The notes under the pieces: model-generated
What the model was told of the DNA's origin: nothing
The model's database searches: none
The model's input: only the letters and a program-made list of their open reading frames with translations
Shown: in pieces, positions 31,707 through 40,194 of the stretch
Position numbering within the stretch: position 1 is the stretch's first letter
Layout of the letters: every line of letters starts with the position of its first letter
NCBI RefSeq assembly: GCF_004341385.1
Contig: NZ_SLXE01000017.1
Coordinates: forward strand, 1 to 58,630
Direction of reading: 5' to 3'
Source: Uruburuella suis
Lineage (GTDB): Bacteria; Pseudomonadota; Gammaproteobacteria; Burkholderiales; Neisseriaceae
Length of the DNA stretch: 58,630 bases
Translations under genes and position numbers: made by a program

Positions 31707-32939
31707 TCACAATCGGGCTTCGCCCACCAATTCGGCCAGCGCATTCAAGCGGCGCTCGGATTTTTCCACATAAGGATTTTCCGTGTCCCACGCGTAGCCT
31801 GCCAAAATCGAGCTGAGCATGCGGCTGATGTCGGCATTGCGGTTGTCGGCATAAATCACATCTTGAAAGCGTCCGTCATACCAGCCGTTTACATAAGTGC
31901 GGAAAGTGTTCACGCCCACCATCAGCGGCTCGGCAAATTCACGCTGCCAATCGGCCGCTTCGCCGTTAAACTGTTTCACCAGCAAATCGGCGGCCAGCTT
32001 GGCCGAATGCATGGCAATGGTCACGCCCGATGAAAACACGGGGTCGAGAAACTCGGCCGCATTGCCGAGCAAGGCAAAATGGCGGCCGTGCAGGCTTTTC
32101 ACATTGGCCGAATAACCCTGGATGCTGCGGAAGGGAAATTCGTTTTCCCACACCGCATCGGCAAGCACTTCGGCCAGCATCGGGCATTCGAGTGCAAATT
32201 TTTTCAACACCGTTTCCGAATCGCCCGCCAATTTGTCGGGCGTGCCCACCACGCCGATGGAGCAATGATTGTCGCCAAACGGAATCGTCCACAGCCACAC
32301 ATCGCGGTGCTGCGGGTGGGTGGTGATCAGAATTTTGTCGCGATCGAATTTGGGGCTGCTGATGTTGTCGACAATATGGGTGAAATGCGCCAGGCGCGGC
32401 GGCAATTCGGAGGGTGTTTCCAAATCGAGCAGGCGCGGCAGCACGCGGCCGTAGCCGCTGGCATCGAGCACAAAGCCCGCGCTCAATTCATAAGCACCGT
32501 CATCGGCTTCGATGCGCAAGCGGGCCTCAGCGCCGCTGTTGTCAAACGCCGCCACGCCGTGGCCGAAGCGCACATCCACCCCTTGGGCGGCGGCTTCGTC
32601 AATCAGAATTTTGTCAAACAGCGCACGGCGCACTTGAAACGTGGTGCCGGGCCCGCTTGAAAATTTATCGGTGAAATCGAAATAAGTGTAGCGGCTGCCC
32701 CAAGTAAAGGCCGCGCCGTTTTTCAATTGAAAGCTCGGCTCGGCGCGCACCGCATCGCCGAAGCCCGCCGCCTCGATAAATTCCATACAATGCGGCAACA
32801 GGCTCTCGCCAATCACAAAACGCGGAAAATGCTGCTTTTCCAACACCACCACGCGCAAACCCTGTTTATTCAACAAAGCCGCCGCCACCGCCCCGGCAGG
32901 GCCGCCGCCGATAATGGCCACATCACAATTTGTGTTCAT
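31707..32939 (-). CDS. FAD-dependent oxidoreductase of the flavin halogenase superfamily
   Basis: A 410-aa flavoprotein. The N-terminal FAD motif is IIGGGPAG (about 9-16), followed by GES at 44-46. WLWTIP at 215-220 fits the WxWxIP motif that separates flavin-dependent halogenases from monooxygenases. Lys73 in LKNGAAFTWG is placed like the catalytic lysine of these enzymes. This superfamily also includes oxidoreductases of aryl polyene and xanthomonadin clusters whose reaction is unproven. It may halogenate or otherwise modify the aryl head group. A flavin reductase partner is not in the cluster; the reductase at 5459 is far away. Start ATG 32939. Confidence 0.8.
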   Translation of the reverse strand: MNTNCDVAIIGGGPAGAVAAALLNKQGLRVVVLEKQHFPRFVIGESLLPHCMEFIEAAGFGDAVRAEPSFQLKNGAAFTWGSRYTYFDFTDKFSSGPGTTFQVRRALFDKILIDEAAAQGVDVRFGHGVAAFDNSGAEARLRIEADDGAYELSAGFVLDASGYGRVLPRLLDLETPSELPPRLAHFTHIVDNISSPKFDRDKILITTHPQHRDVWLWTIPFGDNHCSIGVVGTPDKLAGDSETVLKKFALECPMLAEVLADAVWENEFPFRSIQGYSANVKSLHGRHFALLGNAAEFLDPVFSSGVTIAMHSAKLAADLLVKQFNGEAADWQREFAEPLMVGVNTFRTYVNGWYDGRFQDVIYADNRNADISRMLSSILAGYAWDTENPYVEKSERRLNALAELVGEARL

Positions 32940-32977
32940 CTTATTTATCGCTTTCTGATTTTAAAATTAGAGGCTGT

Positions 32978-35341
32978 TTATTCCCGCAGCAGCCAAGCCG
33001 CAAACAGCAGGTTCAACACCACGCCCAGCGCCACGGTGGTGCCGAAAGCGGCCACCGCCGGTGTGCTGCTCAACGCAAGCAGGCCGAATGAAATGCCGGT
33101 GGTGAGCGCGGCCAGCAACATGCCGCCCAGCCGCGCGGGTGCGCTTTCATGCGCGGCATAGGCATACACGGCATAGTCCACGCCGATGGCCGACACCAGC
33201 AGTAAGCCAAACATGGCAAACAGGCTCACCGGCACGCCCAGCCAGCCCAAAAGCGCCACCACGCCGAGCGCGGAAGCCAGCGGCACCGCCAAAATCAACG
33301 CGCCGCGGCGCGCGCCGAATATTTTCCACAGCAACAGCCACGCCAGAGCATAAGAAGCCAGCTTCAGCCAAGCGGCTTGGTTGCGGGTGTGGTGAAACAA
33401 TTCGTTTAGGTGCGCGCGCTTGTCCACCCAGCGCACGCCCTCAAGATGGCGCACCGCCGCCTGCACTGCTGCTGCATTTTCCATTGCCTGCAAACGCGCC
33501 ACCGCTGCAAAGCGCCCCGGTGCCGCTTCGCCCAAATAAAGCGGCCGCCAAGCTTCGGCCAAGGGCGTTTGCAGGCTTTGCGAGAGCGTGAGCGGCGGTG
33601 CGGCGGCGGCTTCGCGCAAAGCCTGGCGCATGGTTTGGCGCGGCACGCCGATTTCGCGCATTGCCGCCCACGTTTGCGGCAGCGCCGCCAATTCGCTCAA
33701 ACGGCGCTGCAAGGCCTGCTGCCCGGCCACCGGCATAATCCATTGGTCGAGCGACTGCACCGCGCCCAATTGCTGCGCATCAAGCAAAGGCTGCAAGGCG
33801 CGGCGCACATCGGCGCTGCGTTGCAACAACATATCTTCATCCGGTGCCTCAATCAGCAGATATTGACCGCTGAAATCCTGGCCGCTGAGTGCACCTATCT
33901 GCTGCGCCTGTGCCAGCAATTCGGGCGGCATCGACACCCATTGGCGGATATCGTCGTGCCAGCTGCTGCGCCACAAGCCCGCCAACAGCAGCAAAGCGGC
34001 CAAAGCCAGCCAGCCTTTGCGGCGCAAGCGCTGTTTCAGACGGCCGGTGAGCGGATAAAGCCGCTGCACCCAAGCGGCAAACGGCACGGCCTTGGGCTGA
34101 TAACGTGCAAACAAAGGCGGCAGCCACCACACCGTTGCCCCGAATGCGCCCAAAAGCGCAAAGCCGGAAAACACCGCCGTTTGGCGCAACACCGGCAGCG
34201 GCGTAAACCACAACAGCGCATAGCCGAGCACCGTAATCGCCAAGCTGGTGAGAAACACCGGCCGCGCATGGCGCATGGCCGCGCCGGCCTGCCAGCTCAA
34301 GCCGTCTGAAAGCCGTGATGCCGGATGGGCAGCCGCGCGGCTTTCAGACGGCCTCGGAAACACCGATGGCGCCAGCCAATGCAATGGAAAATCCACCAAC
34401 ATGCCCAGCAGGCTCGTGCTGATCACCAAGGTGAGCACATGCACTTGCCCAAACAGCAGCAGCGAAGCCGCCAGCCCCGTGAGCAAGCCCGCCGCCAGCG
34501 GCAGCGCCAGCCAAAACACACGGCCGCTGCGAAACACCCACAGCAGCAGCGAAAACGTGAGCAACAGCCCCGCCGCGCTCATCAAGCGGCTTTCGCGCTC
34601 GGCATCGGCCTTGGCCGCCGCGGCAAAGAGCGCCCCGCCGGCGCTTAAAGTTTGCACGCCCTGCTGCTCCGCCAGCGAGCGACTTTGCGCCAGCAGTGGC
34701 AATAAATCCTCACTGCCGTTGGCCACGCCGCTTTGCTCAGGCAAACGCGCGCGCAACCACACCCAGGTTTTGCCGCTTTCATCTTCGGTGAACAACATGC
34801 CGCTCTCGGCATGCCATTGCAGCTTGCTCAAGGGCTGCGCCTGCGCCAGCGTGAAGCGGCCGAAGCCCAACCAATCTTGGTCTAGCGGCAAAGGCGAAGG
34901 CGCGGCAAAGGGGTTGAGCGCATCTTCCGCCCGCTGCCGGAAATAGGCTTGCGGATCGCTTTGCAGCCATTCGCGCTGCCGCTGCGGCAACACCGCCAAG
35001 CCCAAGCGCTGCACCGCTGGCCGCAGCTGCGCCAAATCGGGCGCGATTTCGCTGTCCACTTCTGCAAACACGCCACTACTGCGCCACAGCTTGGCAACCT
35101 CGGCGGCCGTCTGAAAAGCTTGCTGTGCATCATCGCTGCCCGCCAGCAACACCACTTGGCCATTGAGCTGCGCTTCGGCCGCCTTATCCGCCGCCTGCCA
35201 CACCGCATCGGCCGACTGCTCGGCAGGCAAAAGCGCGGTAAGATCGGTTTGCAGCCACGCGCGCGCAGCCAGCGTGTAGATCAAAAACACGGCGGTAATG
35301 GCGATAAAAAGCGTGTAAAAAAAGCGGAGTTTGTGGCTCAT
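32978..35341 (-). CDS. MMPL/RND-type exporter of the aryl polyene cluster
   Basis: A 787-aa inner-membrane protein with the duplicated RND/MMPL layout. Each half has one N-terminal helix, a large periplasmic domain and five clustered helices, with hydrophobic blocks around residues 200-400 and 640-787. The membrane motif GVDYAVYAYAAHE in the second half is typical of the family. It is probably the pump that takes the lipid-linked aryl polyene from the inner membrane. The frame is open to 35491, but ATG 35341 (MSHKLRFFYTLF) begins the first helix. Two DUS words lie in the coding region (about 34302 and 34343). Confidence 0.87.
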   Translation of the reverse strand: MSHKLRFFYTLFIAITAVFLIYTLAARAWLQTDLTALLPAEQSADAVWQAADKAAEAQLNGQVVLLAGSDDAQQAFQTAAEVAKLWRSSGVFAEVDSEIAPDLAQLRPAVQRLGLAVLPQRQREWLQSDPQAYFRQRAEDALNPFAAPSPLPLDQDWLGFGRFTLAQAQPLSKLQWHAESGMLFTEDESGKTWVWLRARLPEQSGVANGSEDLLPLLAQSRSLAEQQGVQTLSAGGALFAAAAKADAERESRLMSAAGLLLTFSLLLWVFRSGRVFWLALPLAAGLLTGLAASLLLFGQVHVLTLVISTSLLGMLVDFPLHWLAPSVFPRPSESRAAAHPASRLSDGLSWQAGAAMRHARPVFLTSLAITVLGYALLWFTPLPVLRQTAVFSGFALLGAFGATVWWLPPLFARYQPKAVPFAAWVQRLYPLTGRLKQRLRRKGWLALAALLLLAGLWRSSWHDDIRQWVSMPPELLAQAQQIGALSGQDFSGQYLLIEAPDEDMLLQRSADVRRALQPLLDAQQLGAVQSLDQWIMPVAGQQALQRRLSELAALPQTWAAMREIGVPRQTMRQALREAAAAPPLTLSQSLQTPLAEAWRPLYLGEAAPGRFAAVARLQAMENAAAVQAAVRHLEGVRWVDKRAHLNELFHHTRNQAAWLKLASYALAWLLLWKIFGARRGALILAVPLASALGVVALLGWLGVPVSLFAMFGLLLVSAIGVDYAVYAYAAHESAPARLGGMLLAALTTGISFGLLALSSTPAVAAFGTTVALGVVLNLLFAAWLLRE

Positions 35342-35461
35342 GATGGTTTCAAATGTTTTCAGACGGCCTATCGGTTTCATGGGTTTCTGCTGCATCGACA
35401 AAGCGCAATATCCGGCACAGTGCTTTTTTTTCAGACGGCCTGAGGCCTTTGCAAAACCAAA

Positions 35462-35612
35462 TATAGTGGAATGCATAAAAAAGTGACACAACGGGTAGGT
35501 TGGGTAGAAAACCCAACAAGCCCACAGGCCGTCTGAAACCTTGGGTTTATCAACCCAACCTACCCCGTGATAGTGCGTGGTTTTGTATCACTTTTTCTTG
35601 CATTCCACTATA
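35462..35612. repeat. 151-bp family B element, intact copy 4, inside the operon
   Basis: The ends TATAGTGGAATGCA and TGCATTCCACTATA are perfect inverted repeats, followed inward by AAAAAGTG. The interior holds GGTAGGTTGGG and AACCCAACCTACC around a DUS. It fills the gap between the exporter and LolA-like genes. The rest of 35342-35770 holds DUS words and nothing else that I can support. Confidence 0.85.
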
Positions 35613-35770
35613 TCTGTCGCACTCGCGCAGGCGGGTGCCTAGGTTTGTTCAGATTTCTGAAAATAATAAATTACCTATAAAATCAAATGTTTGATTTTTT
35701 TCGTGTTGCTGGCGGCTACCTGCTCGGCATGCGCAGGAGCGACGGCAGGGGCGTTTTGCAAAGGTTGCGG

Positions 35771-36367
35771 CTACTGCAAAGCCAATCGCGCAAACGCATC
35801 CAGCGGCTGATTCACCGCCACGCCGCTAAATGTCATCACCGTGCGCTCACCTTGGGTTTCGTTCAATTCGATTTTGCGCACCACGGCATCGCCGCTGATG
35901 TCGATGCGGGTGAAAATCTGCTTCATCAAAGCGGTTTTCGGGTTGAGTCGCAGCGTCCATTTTTTCGCATTGCCGCTCAGCTGCAAATCAAACTGCTTCT
36001 CCAGCCCCGCCGTGTTGCCGCCGAGCAAATCCAGAAAAAGCTTGATTTGCTGCGCCTGCCCGCTGCGGCTGCCACCGCCGGCACTCACCCACGCCTTGCC
36101 GTTCCACTGCATAATGCCGTCGGCACGCACGCGCAGGCGATTGTCAAACGGCTTTTGCATCTGCCACAGCAAGCCTTTTTTCGGCAGCAACACAAAGCGC
36201 CCGCCGGTGTTCATCGGCTGGTTTAATGATTTGAGATAGCGCTGCTGCGCAAACGCGCCCTGCACATTTTGCGGCTGTTGCAGCATTTGTGCCAATTCGG
36301 CGGTGTCGAATGCTTGGATAAAGGGGCTGAATAGAATCAGCGCCATGCCGATTAAATATTTTTTCAT
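35771..36367 (-). CDS. LolA-like outer-membrane lipid carrier (aryl polyene cluster)
   Basis: A 198-aa periplasmic protein with a cleavable signal (MKKYLIGMALILFSPFIQAF). The LolA/VioE-type incomplete barrel shows NVQGAFAQQRYLKSLNQP, GRFVLLPKKGLLWQMQKPF and a C-terminal IELNETQGERTVMTFSG. In APE clusters this gene is thought to carry the product across the periplasm between the MMPL pump and the outer membrane. It differs clearly from the housekeeping LolA whose 3' remnant is at 54894-55231. The start at 36367 begins the signal peptide. Confidence 0.85.
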   Translation of the reverse strand: MKKYLIGMALILFSPFIQAFDTAELAQMLQQPQNVQGAFAQQRYLKSLNQPMNTGGRFVLLPKKGLLWQMQKPFDNRLRVRADGIMQWNGKAWVSAGGGSRSGQAQQIKLFLDLLGGNTAGLEKQFDLQLSGNAKKWTLRLNPKTALMKQIFTRIDISGDAVVRKIELNETQGERTVMTFSGVAVNQPLDAFARLALQ

Positions 36368-36474
36368 GTATTTGTTTCCATGTTGGATGGTATCTATCAG
36401 GTGCGGTTTATATGGTGCACAGCAAGCCTTGCGGCTTTTCGGATCTTACCTCATGTGGCTAAGTGCAACCCGAT

Positions 36475-36807
36475 TCAACGCCCTCTCACCACAGGCAGGC
36501 TGTCCGGCGTAAGCAGAATTCGGGCAAGCACGGCTTCTGTTTCCTGCAAAATTTCATGATTCCAAAAACGCAATACCGTATAACCGCTTTGTTGCAGATC
36601 GCGGCTGCGACCGGCATCGTATGCGCATTGCTCAGCATGTTGCCCGCCATCGGCCTCTACAATCAAACGGCGCTCTTCGCACACAAAATCGGCGATATAC
36701 CGGCCTATCGGCATTTGTCGACGGAATTTATAACCGTGCAAGCGTCTGCCCCGTGCTGGATACGGGGCGAGGGCCGCAAACCACAGGTTTGTATTTATCC
36801 GCCCACA
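36475..36807 (-). pseudogene. DUF559 (Vsr-like endonuclease fold) gene, 5' truncated
   Basis: The open frame 36807-36475 encodes the C-terminal part of a DUF559 protein: LHGYKFRRQMPIGRYIADFV, LIVEADGGQH and a terminal GYTVLRFWNHEI, ending in a natural stop. The family normally starts about 30-40 residues earlier with a helical segment; here the upstream residues do not match it, there is no ATG, and a stop (36808-36810) precedes the frame. The thioesterase gene begins directly upstream. It is probably a remnant that landed in the operon. A TTG start at 36741 could give an 88-aa product. Confidence 0.65.
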
Positions 36808-36817
36808 TCAACTCCCA

Positions 36818-37255
36818 TCAGGCCGTCTGAAAGCTTTTATGTTTGGCCACCGCTGCCAGCCAGCTTGCCGGCGTTTGAAACTGCATCTCGCCGCTCTCCA
36901 GCGCCACGGCCACTTGGGTGGTGCTCGCTTTGGTGAGCTTGGCGCCGCTTTGGGCATCTGAAATGGTGTAGTCGATGCGCAGGCAGCTTTCGATTTCCAC
37001 CAGCGCCAGGTCCACATAGATTTTTTGGCCGAAGCGGGCGGGCTTCACATATTTCAAATTGAGCTGCACCACCGGCCAGCTAAAGCCCTGCCTGCCCATC
37101 TCGTTGTAATCGTAGCCGATTTCGGTCAAAAATGCGCAGCGCGCCACTTCAAGGTATTTCACATAATGGCCGTGCCACACAATGTGCATGGCGTCCACAT
37201 CAAAAAACGGCACTTCTATTTCGGTGCGGTGGCGGCAGTAAACATGTTTAGCCAT
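36818..37255 (-). CDS. apeK: Aryl polyene 4HBT-type thioesterase (ApeK-like)
   Basis: A 145-aa hotdog thioesterase. VPFFDVDAMHIVWHGHYVKY contains the catalytic Asp and the HGHY segment of the YbgC/4-hydroxybenzoyl-CoA thioesterase family. It may release or edit acyl chains during polyene assembly. Its ATG overlaps the end of the acyltransferase gene by eight bases (37248-37255), indicating coupling. The product ends in KSFQTA, encoded by a DUS at the stop, a common neisserial feature. Confidence 0.88.
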   Translation of the reverse strand: MAKHVYCRHRTEIEVPFFDVDAMHIVWHGHYVKYLEVARCAFLTEIGYDYNEMGRQGFSWPVVQLNLKYVKPARFGQKIYVDLALVEIESCLRIDYTISDAQSGAKLTKASTTQVAVALESGEMQFQTPASWLAAVAKHKSFQTA

Positions 37256-38177
37256 AATCGTTCCAAAAATCGTAAAAATTAAACCATTGCAGCGGGGCGG
37301 CGGCGCATTCTTCGGTCAGGCGGTCGGCATAAGCCTGAGCGGCGGCGGCCACGGCGGCTTGACGCTCGCCGCGCTTCCAATCGGTGCTGTTTAAAAAGCG
37401 GCGCAATTTCAAATGATAGCGGCCTTGGTGCTGAACACAAAAAAGCGTGTGCACTTGCGTTTTCAGCAGGCCGGCCAAAAGCCATGCGCCTTGCGGCAGC
37501 TGCGCTTTGGCGCCTAAAAAATCCACTTCCACCGTTTTCTCGCCGCGCACGGGCACGCGGTCGGCGGCGATGGCCAGCCATTCGCCCGCTTCGATGCGCG
37601 CGTTTAATTCCATCATCAGCGCGGCATCCAAATCGCTAACTTGAATCAGCTGGATGCGGTCGGCACCGGCCTTGATCAGCGCTTCGTTAAAAGCTTGGGC
37701 ATGGCGGCTGTGCACCAGCACGTTCAGCTTGAAGCCTTGATGGTGCGACACCAGCGCGCGGCAGATTTCCACATTGCCCACATGCGAGCACACAAAAATC
37801 TGCCCGCGCCCGTCGGGGCTGTCCATATCGGCATACACATTATCCGGGTCGTGCAGCACCAGATTTTCATAGCGGATTTTGCGCTGCCACACGGCAAAGC
37901 GATCGCACACCGCCCGCCCGAAAGCCGTAAACTGCTTGAGCACCGGCCAGCGGCGCGGCAGCGGTGCATCAGGATAGGCTGCCGCCAGCCGCGCCTGATA
38001 GCGGGCAATGTGCCGGCGCGGTGCCGGCGCGGTGAGGTAAAAATAAAACACTACAAACCAAATGCACGGATTCATCAAAAAAGCCGGCAAATGGCGCACC
38101 ATCAGCGTGGTGAGGCCGAGCAGCAAACGGTTGCCGCGCTCTTGCTGCGCCGCCCAGTGATTGGATTTTGCGGTCAT
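37248..38177 (-). CDS. LpxL-like lysophospholipid acyltransferase
   Basis: A 309-aa LPLAT family protein related to lipid A acyltransferases. It has an N-terminal membrane segment (FLMNPCIWFVVFYFYL, about 33-48), the HX4E-type motif in CSHVGNVEIC and a second block AADRVPVRGEKTV. In many APE clusters this domain is fused behind a glycosyltransferase domain as one gene (ApeJ); here it is separate, with the glycosyltransferase 1.1 kb upstream. It probably acylates the glycolipid or glycerol anchor of the pigment. The start forms ATGA with the stop of the lipoprotein gene upstream. Confidence 0.85.
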   Translation of the reverse strand: MTAKSNHWAAQQERGNRLLLGLTTLMVRHLPAFLMNPCIWFVVFYFYLTAPAPRRHIARYQARLAAAYPDAPLPRRWPVLKQFTAFGRAVCDRFAVWQRKIRYENLVLHDPDNVYADMDSPDGRGQIFVCSHVGNVEICRALVSHHQGFKLNVLVHSRHAQAFNEALIKAGADRIQLIQVSDLDAALMMELNARIEAGEWLAIAADRVPVRGEKTVEVDFLGAKAQLPQGAWLLAGLLKTQVHTLFCVQHQGRYHLKLRRFLNSTDWKRGERQAAVAAAAQAYADRLTEECAAAPLQWFNFYDFWNDYG

Positions 38178-38764
38178 GGTTTCAGACGGCCTTGTGTGCC
38201 TGCTTCATTGAAATAGTGAAAATTCAAGGCGGCTTGCGCGCCTGCTTTTGCATCGGTATGGGTGTAAACCGAAAAGAGAATGCCTTTTTGCCCGTCTTGC
38301 TCCGCTATCGTATGCACCACTTGCCTGATGGTGGGCGCAAGCTGCTCTTCACTCATGATGCGGTGCGCCAAATTCAAATTTTCCGCCACCTTCGCGGCCA
38401 TTTCCGCCATCTCTGCTTCAATCTCTTCGGCATCTGCTTGTTTGGCTTTCACCGAGCAATACGATTTGCCCGACACCAGAAAAAAGCGCCCGCCCGCCTC
38501 GCTGTGCACACCCCAAACCCGCTTGGCTTCAGGCTCGAAATGAAACGGCTGCTTTTGTTCGCTGTTTAATTCAAGCATTTTTTCTTTTGCCGCCAACGCA
38601 GCCAACTTGGCCTCATCCGCTCCGGTGGCAACGCAAGCGTTGAAAAACAGCATAGCGGCCTGACGGGCGTGGACTTTCGCGGCATCATTGGTGTCGGCAC
38701 GGATTTTTCCACAGGCGCTAAGGGTAAACGGTAAAAGAAACGCAGCAAGCATAAATTTATTCAC
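38174..38764 (-). CDS. Small lipoprotein of unknown function within the aryl polyene operon
   Basis: A 196-aa predicted lipoprotein with a signal reading MNKF then LAAFLLPFTLSAC (lipobox LSAC) if the GTG at 38764 is used; an ATG at 38752 and a longer open frame to 38839 are alternatives. The mature part has a conserved-looking FFNACVATG near its start, a middle RFFLVSGKSYC and an acidic helix AEEIEAEMAEMAAK. It resembles small neisserial lipoproteins of the NMCC_0638 type in layout, which I cannot verify. Its stop overlaps the acyltransferase start (ATGA), so it is co-translated with the pigment genes although it is not a standard APE gene. Confidence 0.65.
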   Translation of the reverse strand: MNKFMLAAFLLPFTLSACGKIRADTNDAAKVHARQAAMLFFNACVATGADEAKLAALAAKEKMLELNSEQKQPFHFEPEAKRVWGVHSEAGGRFFLVSGKSYCSVKAKQADAEEIEAEMAEMAAKVAENLNLAHRIMSEEQLAPTIRQVVHTIAEQDGQKGILFSVYTHTDAKAGAQAALNFHYFNEAGTQGRLKP

Positions 38765-38839
38765 AACCACCCGCCGGGCTTGCAAACAAGCTTGTGTTTC
38801 AGACGGCCTCACCGGCTTGCCTTTGAGTAAACCGCCCAT

Positions 38840-39256
38840 TTATTGCCTTTTCCTTTTTTTGGCCGGCTGTGTGCAAGGACGCAACTGCTGCAAAGCCTGA
38901 GCCACAGCAACATCTGCGGCCTGATTTTTGGCATCGGCGCCCGAAGCCACAATAAAATCCCCCACCCGCGACACCACTTCATGCGGCTTGATGGTCATCA
39001 TGCCGCACCACCTGCCCGCTCGTGCCTCGACAGTGGCCACGGCATTGATATAGCCGTTGGCAAAAGCAACCGCCTCGTTGCCCGAACTAAAGATGTGGAG
39101 ATAGTTGATTTGCCGACCCCGCAGCGCTTCCAGCAACTGATCGGCCGAAAAAACCACCTCCGGACGAAGCTTGGCCGCCGCTGCCGTGGGCAGATAAGCG
39201 GCCACACACAGCAACATCATGCTTTTCCACAAAGTCAAACAAATGGCTTTTTTCAT
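38840..39256 (-). CDS. Rap1a/Tai-like secreted small protein
   Basis: A 138-aa exported protein with a signal peptide ending about TAAAA. The pattern FANGYINAVAT, then WCG, IKPHEVVSRVGDFIVASG, then ADVAVAQALQQLRPC resembles the Rap1a/Tai immunity-protein family. Those are periplasmic proteins that neutralise type VI amidase effectors, but the fold is also widespread in proteins without a known partner. Two cysteines could form the family disulfide. No effector gene is adjacent. The tail is strongly basic (KKRKRQ). It lies between the glycosyltransferase and the lipoprotein genes, on the same strand as the pigment operon. Confidence 0.65.
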   Translation of the reverse strand: MKKAICLTLWKSMMLLCVAAYLPTAAAAKLRPEVVFSADQLLEALRGRQINYLHIFSSGNEAVAFANGYINAVATVEARAGRWCGMMTIKPHEVVSRVGDFIVASGADAKNQAADVAVAQALQQLRPCTQPAKKRKRQ

Positions 39257-39330
39257 CGCGGCTCTCCTTTTGGTATCATTTAACAGCTAATCGTTGGCAG
39301 CATTCAGACGGCCTGCCAAAACCTACCCAA

Positions 39331-40056
39331 TCAGCGCTTGCCCAAGCGCCCGCTCAACCGCCGCGCCAACATTTCAAAAAACAACCGCGCATGCATTTTG
39401 CTGATGCGCACATTATCGCCCCAAGCATCAAAATGCGAAATGCCGTCTGAAGCATAGCGCACCGGCGTTTTAATCCACACCAGCGGCAAGGCGCGCCAAT
39501 GCAGGCGCACGAGGATTTCGGTGTCGAAATCCATGCGCTCGCCCACGTTTTCTTCGCGCACCACCGCAAGCGCGGCGGCCAAGGGGTAAAGACGGAAGCC
39601 GCACATGCCGTCTTTGATGTCGGTGGAGCCGGTGTTGACCATATTCCAAAAATCGGTGATTTTTCGCCCGTAAAGGCGCGCTTTGGGCGCATCGCTGCCG
39701 TATTGCGGCCAGCCGCACACCACCGCTTCGGGCTGCGCAGCGGCGGCTTCGATAAGTTTGGCGGTGTCGGGCAGATGGTGTTGCGCATCGGCATCCACCT
39801 GCAAAACATGCGTATAGCCGCGCGCTTCGGCATAGTTCAAACCGCTTTTCACCGCCGCGCCTTTGCCGCCGTTTTCAAAGCGATAGAGCACTTCGATGCC
39901 GTCTGAAAGCGCCAGTTTGTCTAAAACCTGCCGGCAATCATCGCCCGAGCCGTCATCCACAATCAGCACATCCAAACCGAAACCGCGCATGGCTTCGGCC
40001 ACTTGGCCGACGGTGGCGGGGTGTTTGTAGTGCGGAATCAGCGCCAAAATGTTCAT
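39331..40056 (-). CDS. apeJ: GT2 glycosyltransferase of the aryl polyene cluster
   Basis: A 241-aa family 2 (GT-A) glycosyltransferase resembling dolichol-phosphate-mannose-synthase-type enzymes. VDDGSGDD is the nucleotide-sugar Asp motif, VDADAQH the metal-binding DXD-like motif, and GFRLYPL and ERMDFDTEILVRL follow. No membrane helices are present. This is the half that in other APE clusters is fused to the LPLAT domain. Here the two halves are separated by the lipoprotein and Rap1a-like genes. The symbol therefore covers only part of ApeJ. Confidence 0.82.
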   Translation of the reverse strand: MNILALIPHYKHPATVGQVAEAMRGFGLDVLIVDDGSGDDCRQVLDKLALSDGIEVLYRFENGGKGAAVKSGLNYAEARGYTHVLQVDADAQHHLPDTAKLIEAAAAQPEAVVCGWPQYGSDAPKARLYGRKITDFWNMVNTGSTDIKDGMCGFRLYPLAAALAVVREENVGERMDFDTEILVRLHWRALPLVWIKTPVRYASDGISHFDAWGDNVRISKMHARLFFEMLARRLSGRLGKR

Positions 40057-40069
40057 TGTTCCACCACTT

Positions 40070-40165
40070 TCAAACTGCGGATTGCCTATTGCTGCTCAAG
40101 ATGCGTTGCAAGGCTGCGCCCGACCACAAAAGCAGCCACACGCCTTGTTTTTGAACCTTGTTCAT
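40070..40165 (-). CDS. Possible 31-aa peptide
   Basis: An ATG at 40165 follows GAAGGGA at good spacing and opens a 31-codon frame with VWLLLWSGAAL as its hydrophobic core. It ends just before the glycosyltransferase start. It may be a leader peptide, a remnant, or chance. No family is recognised. Confidence 0.25.
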   Translation of the reverse strand: MNKVQKQGVWLLLWSGAALQRILSSNRQSAV

Positions 40166-40194
40166 TTTATTTTCCCTTCCAACTTTCAGACGGC

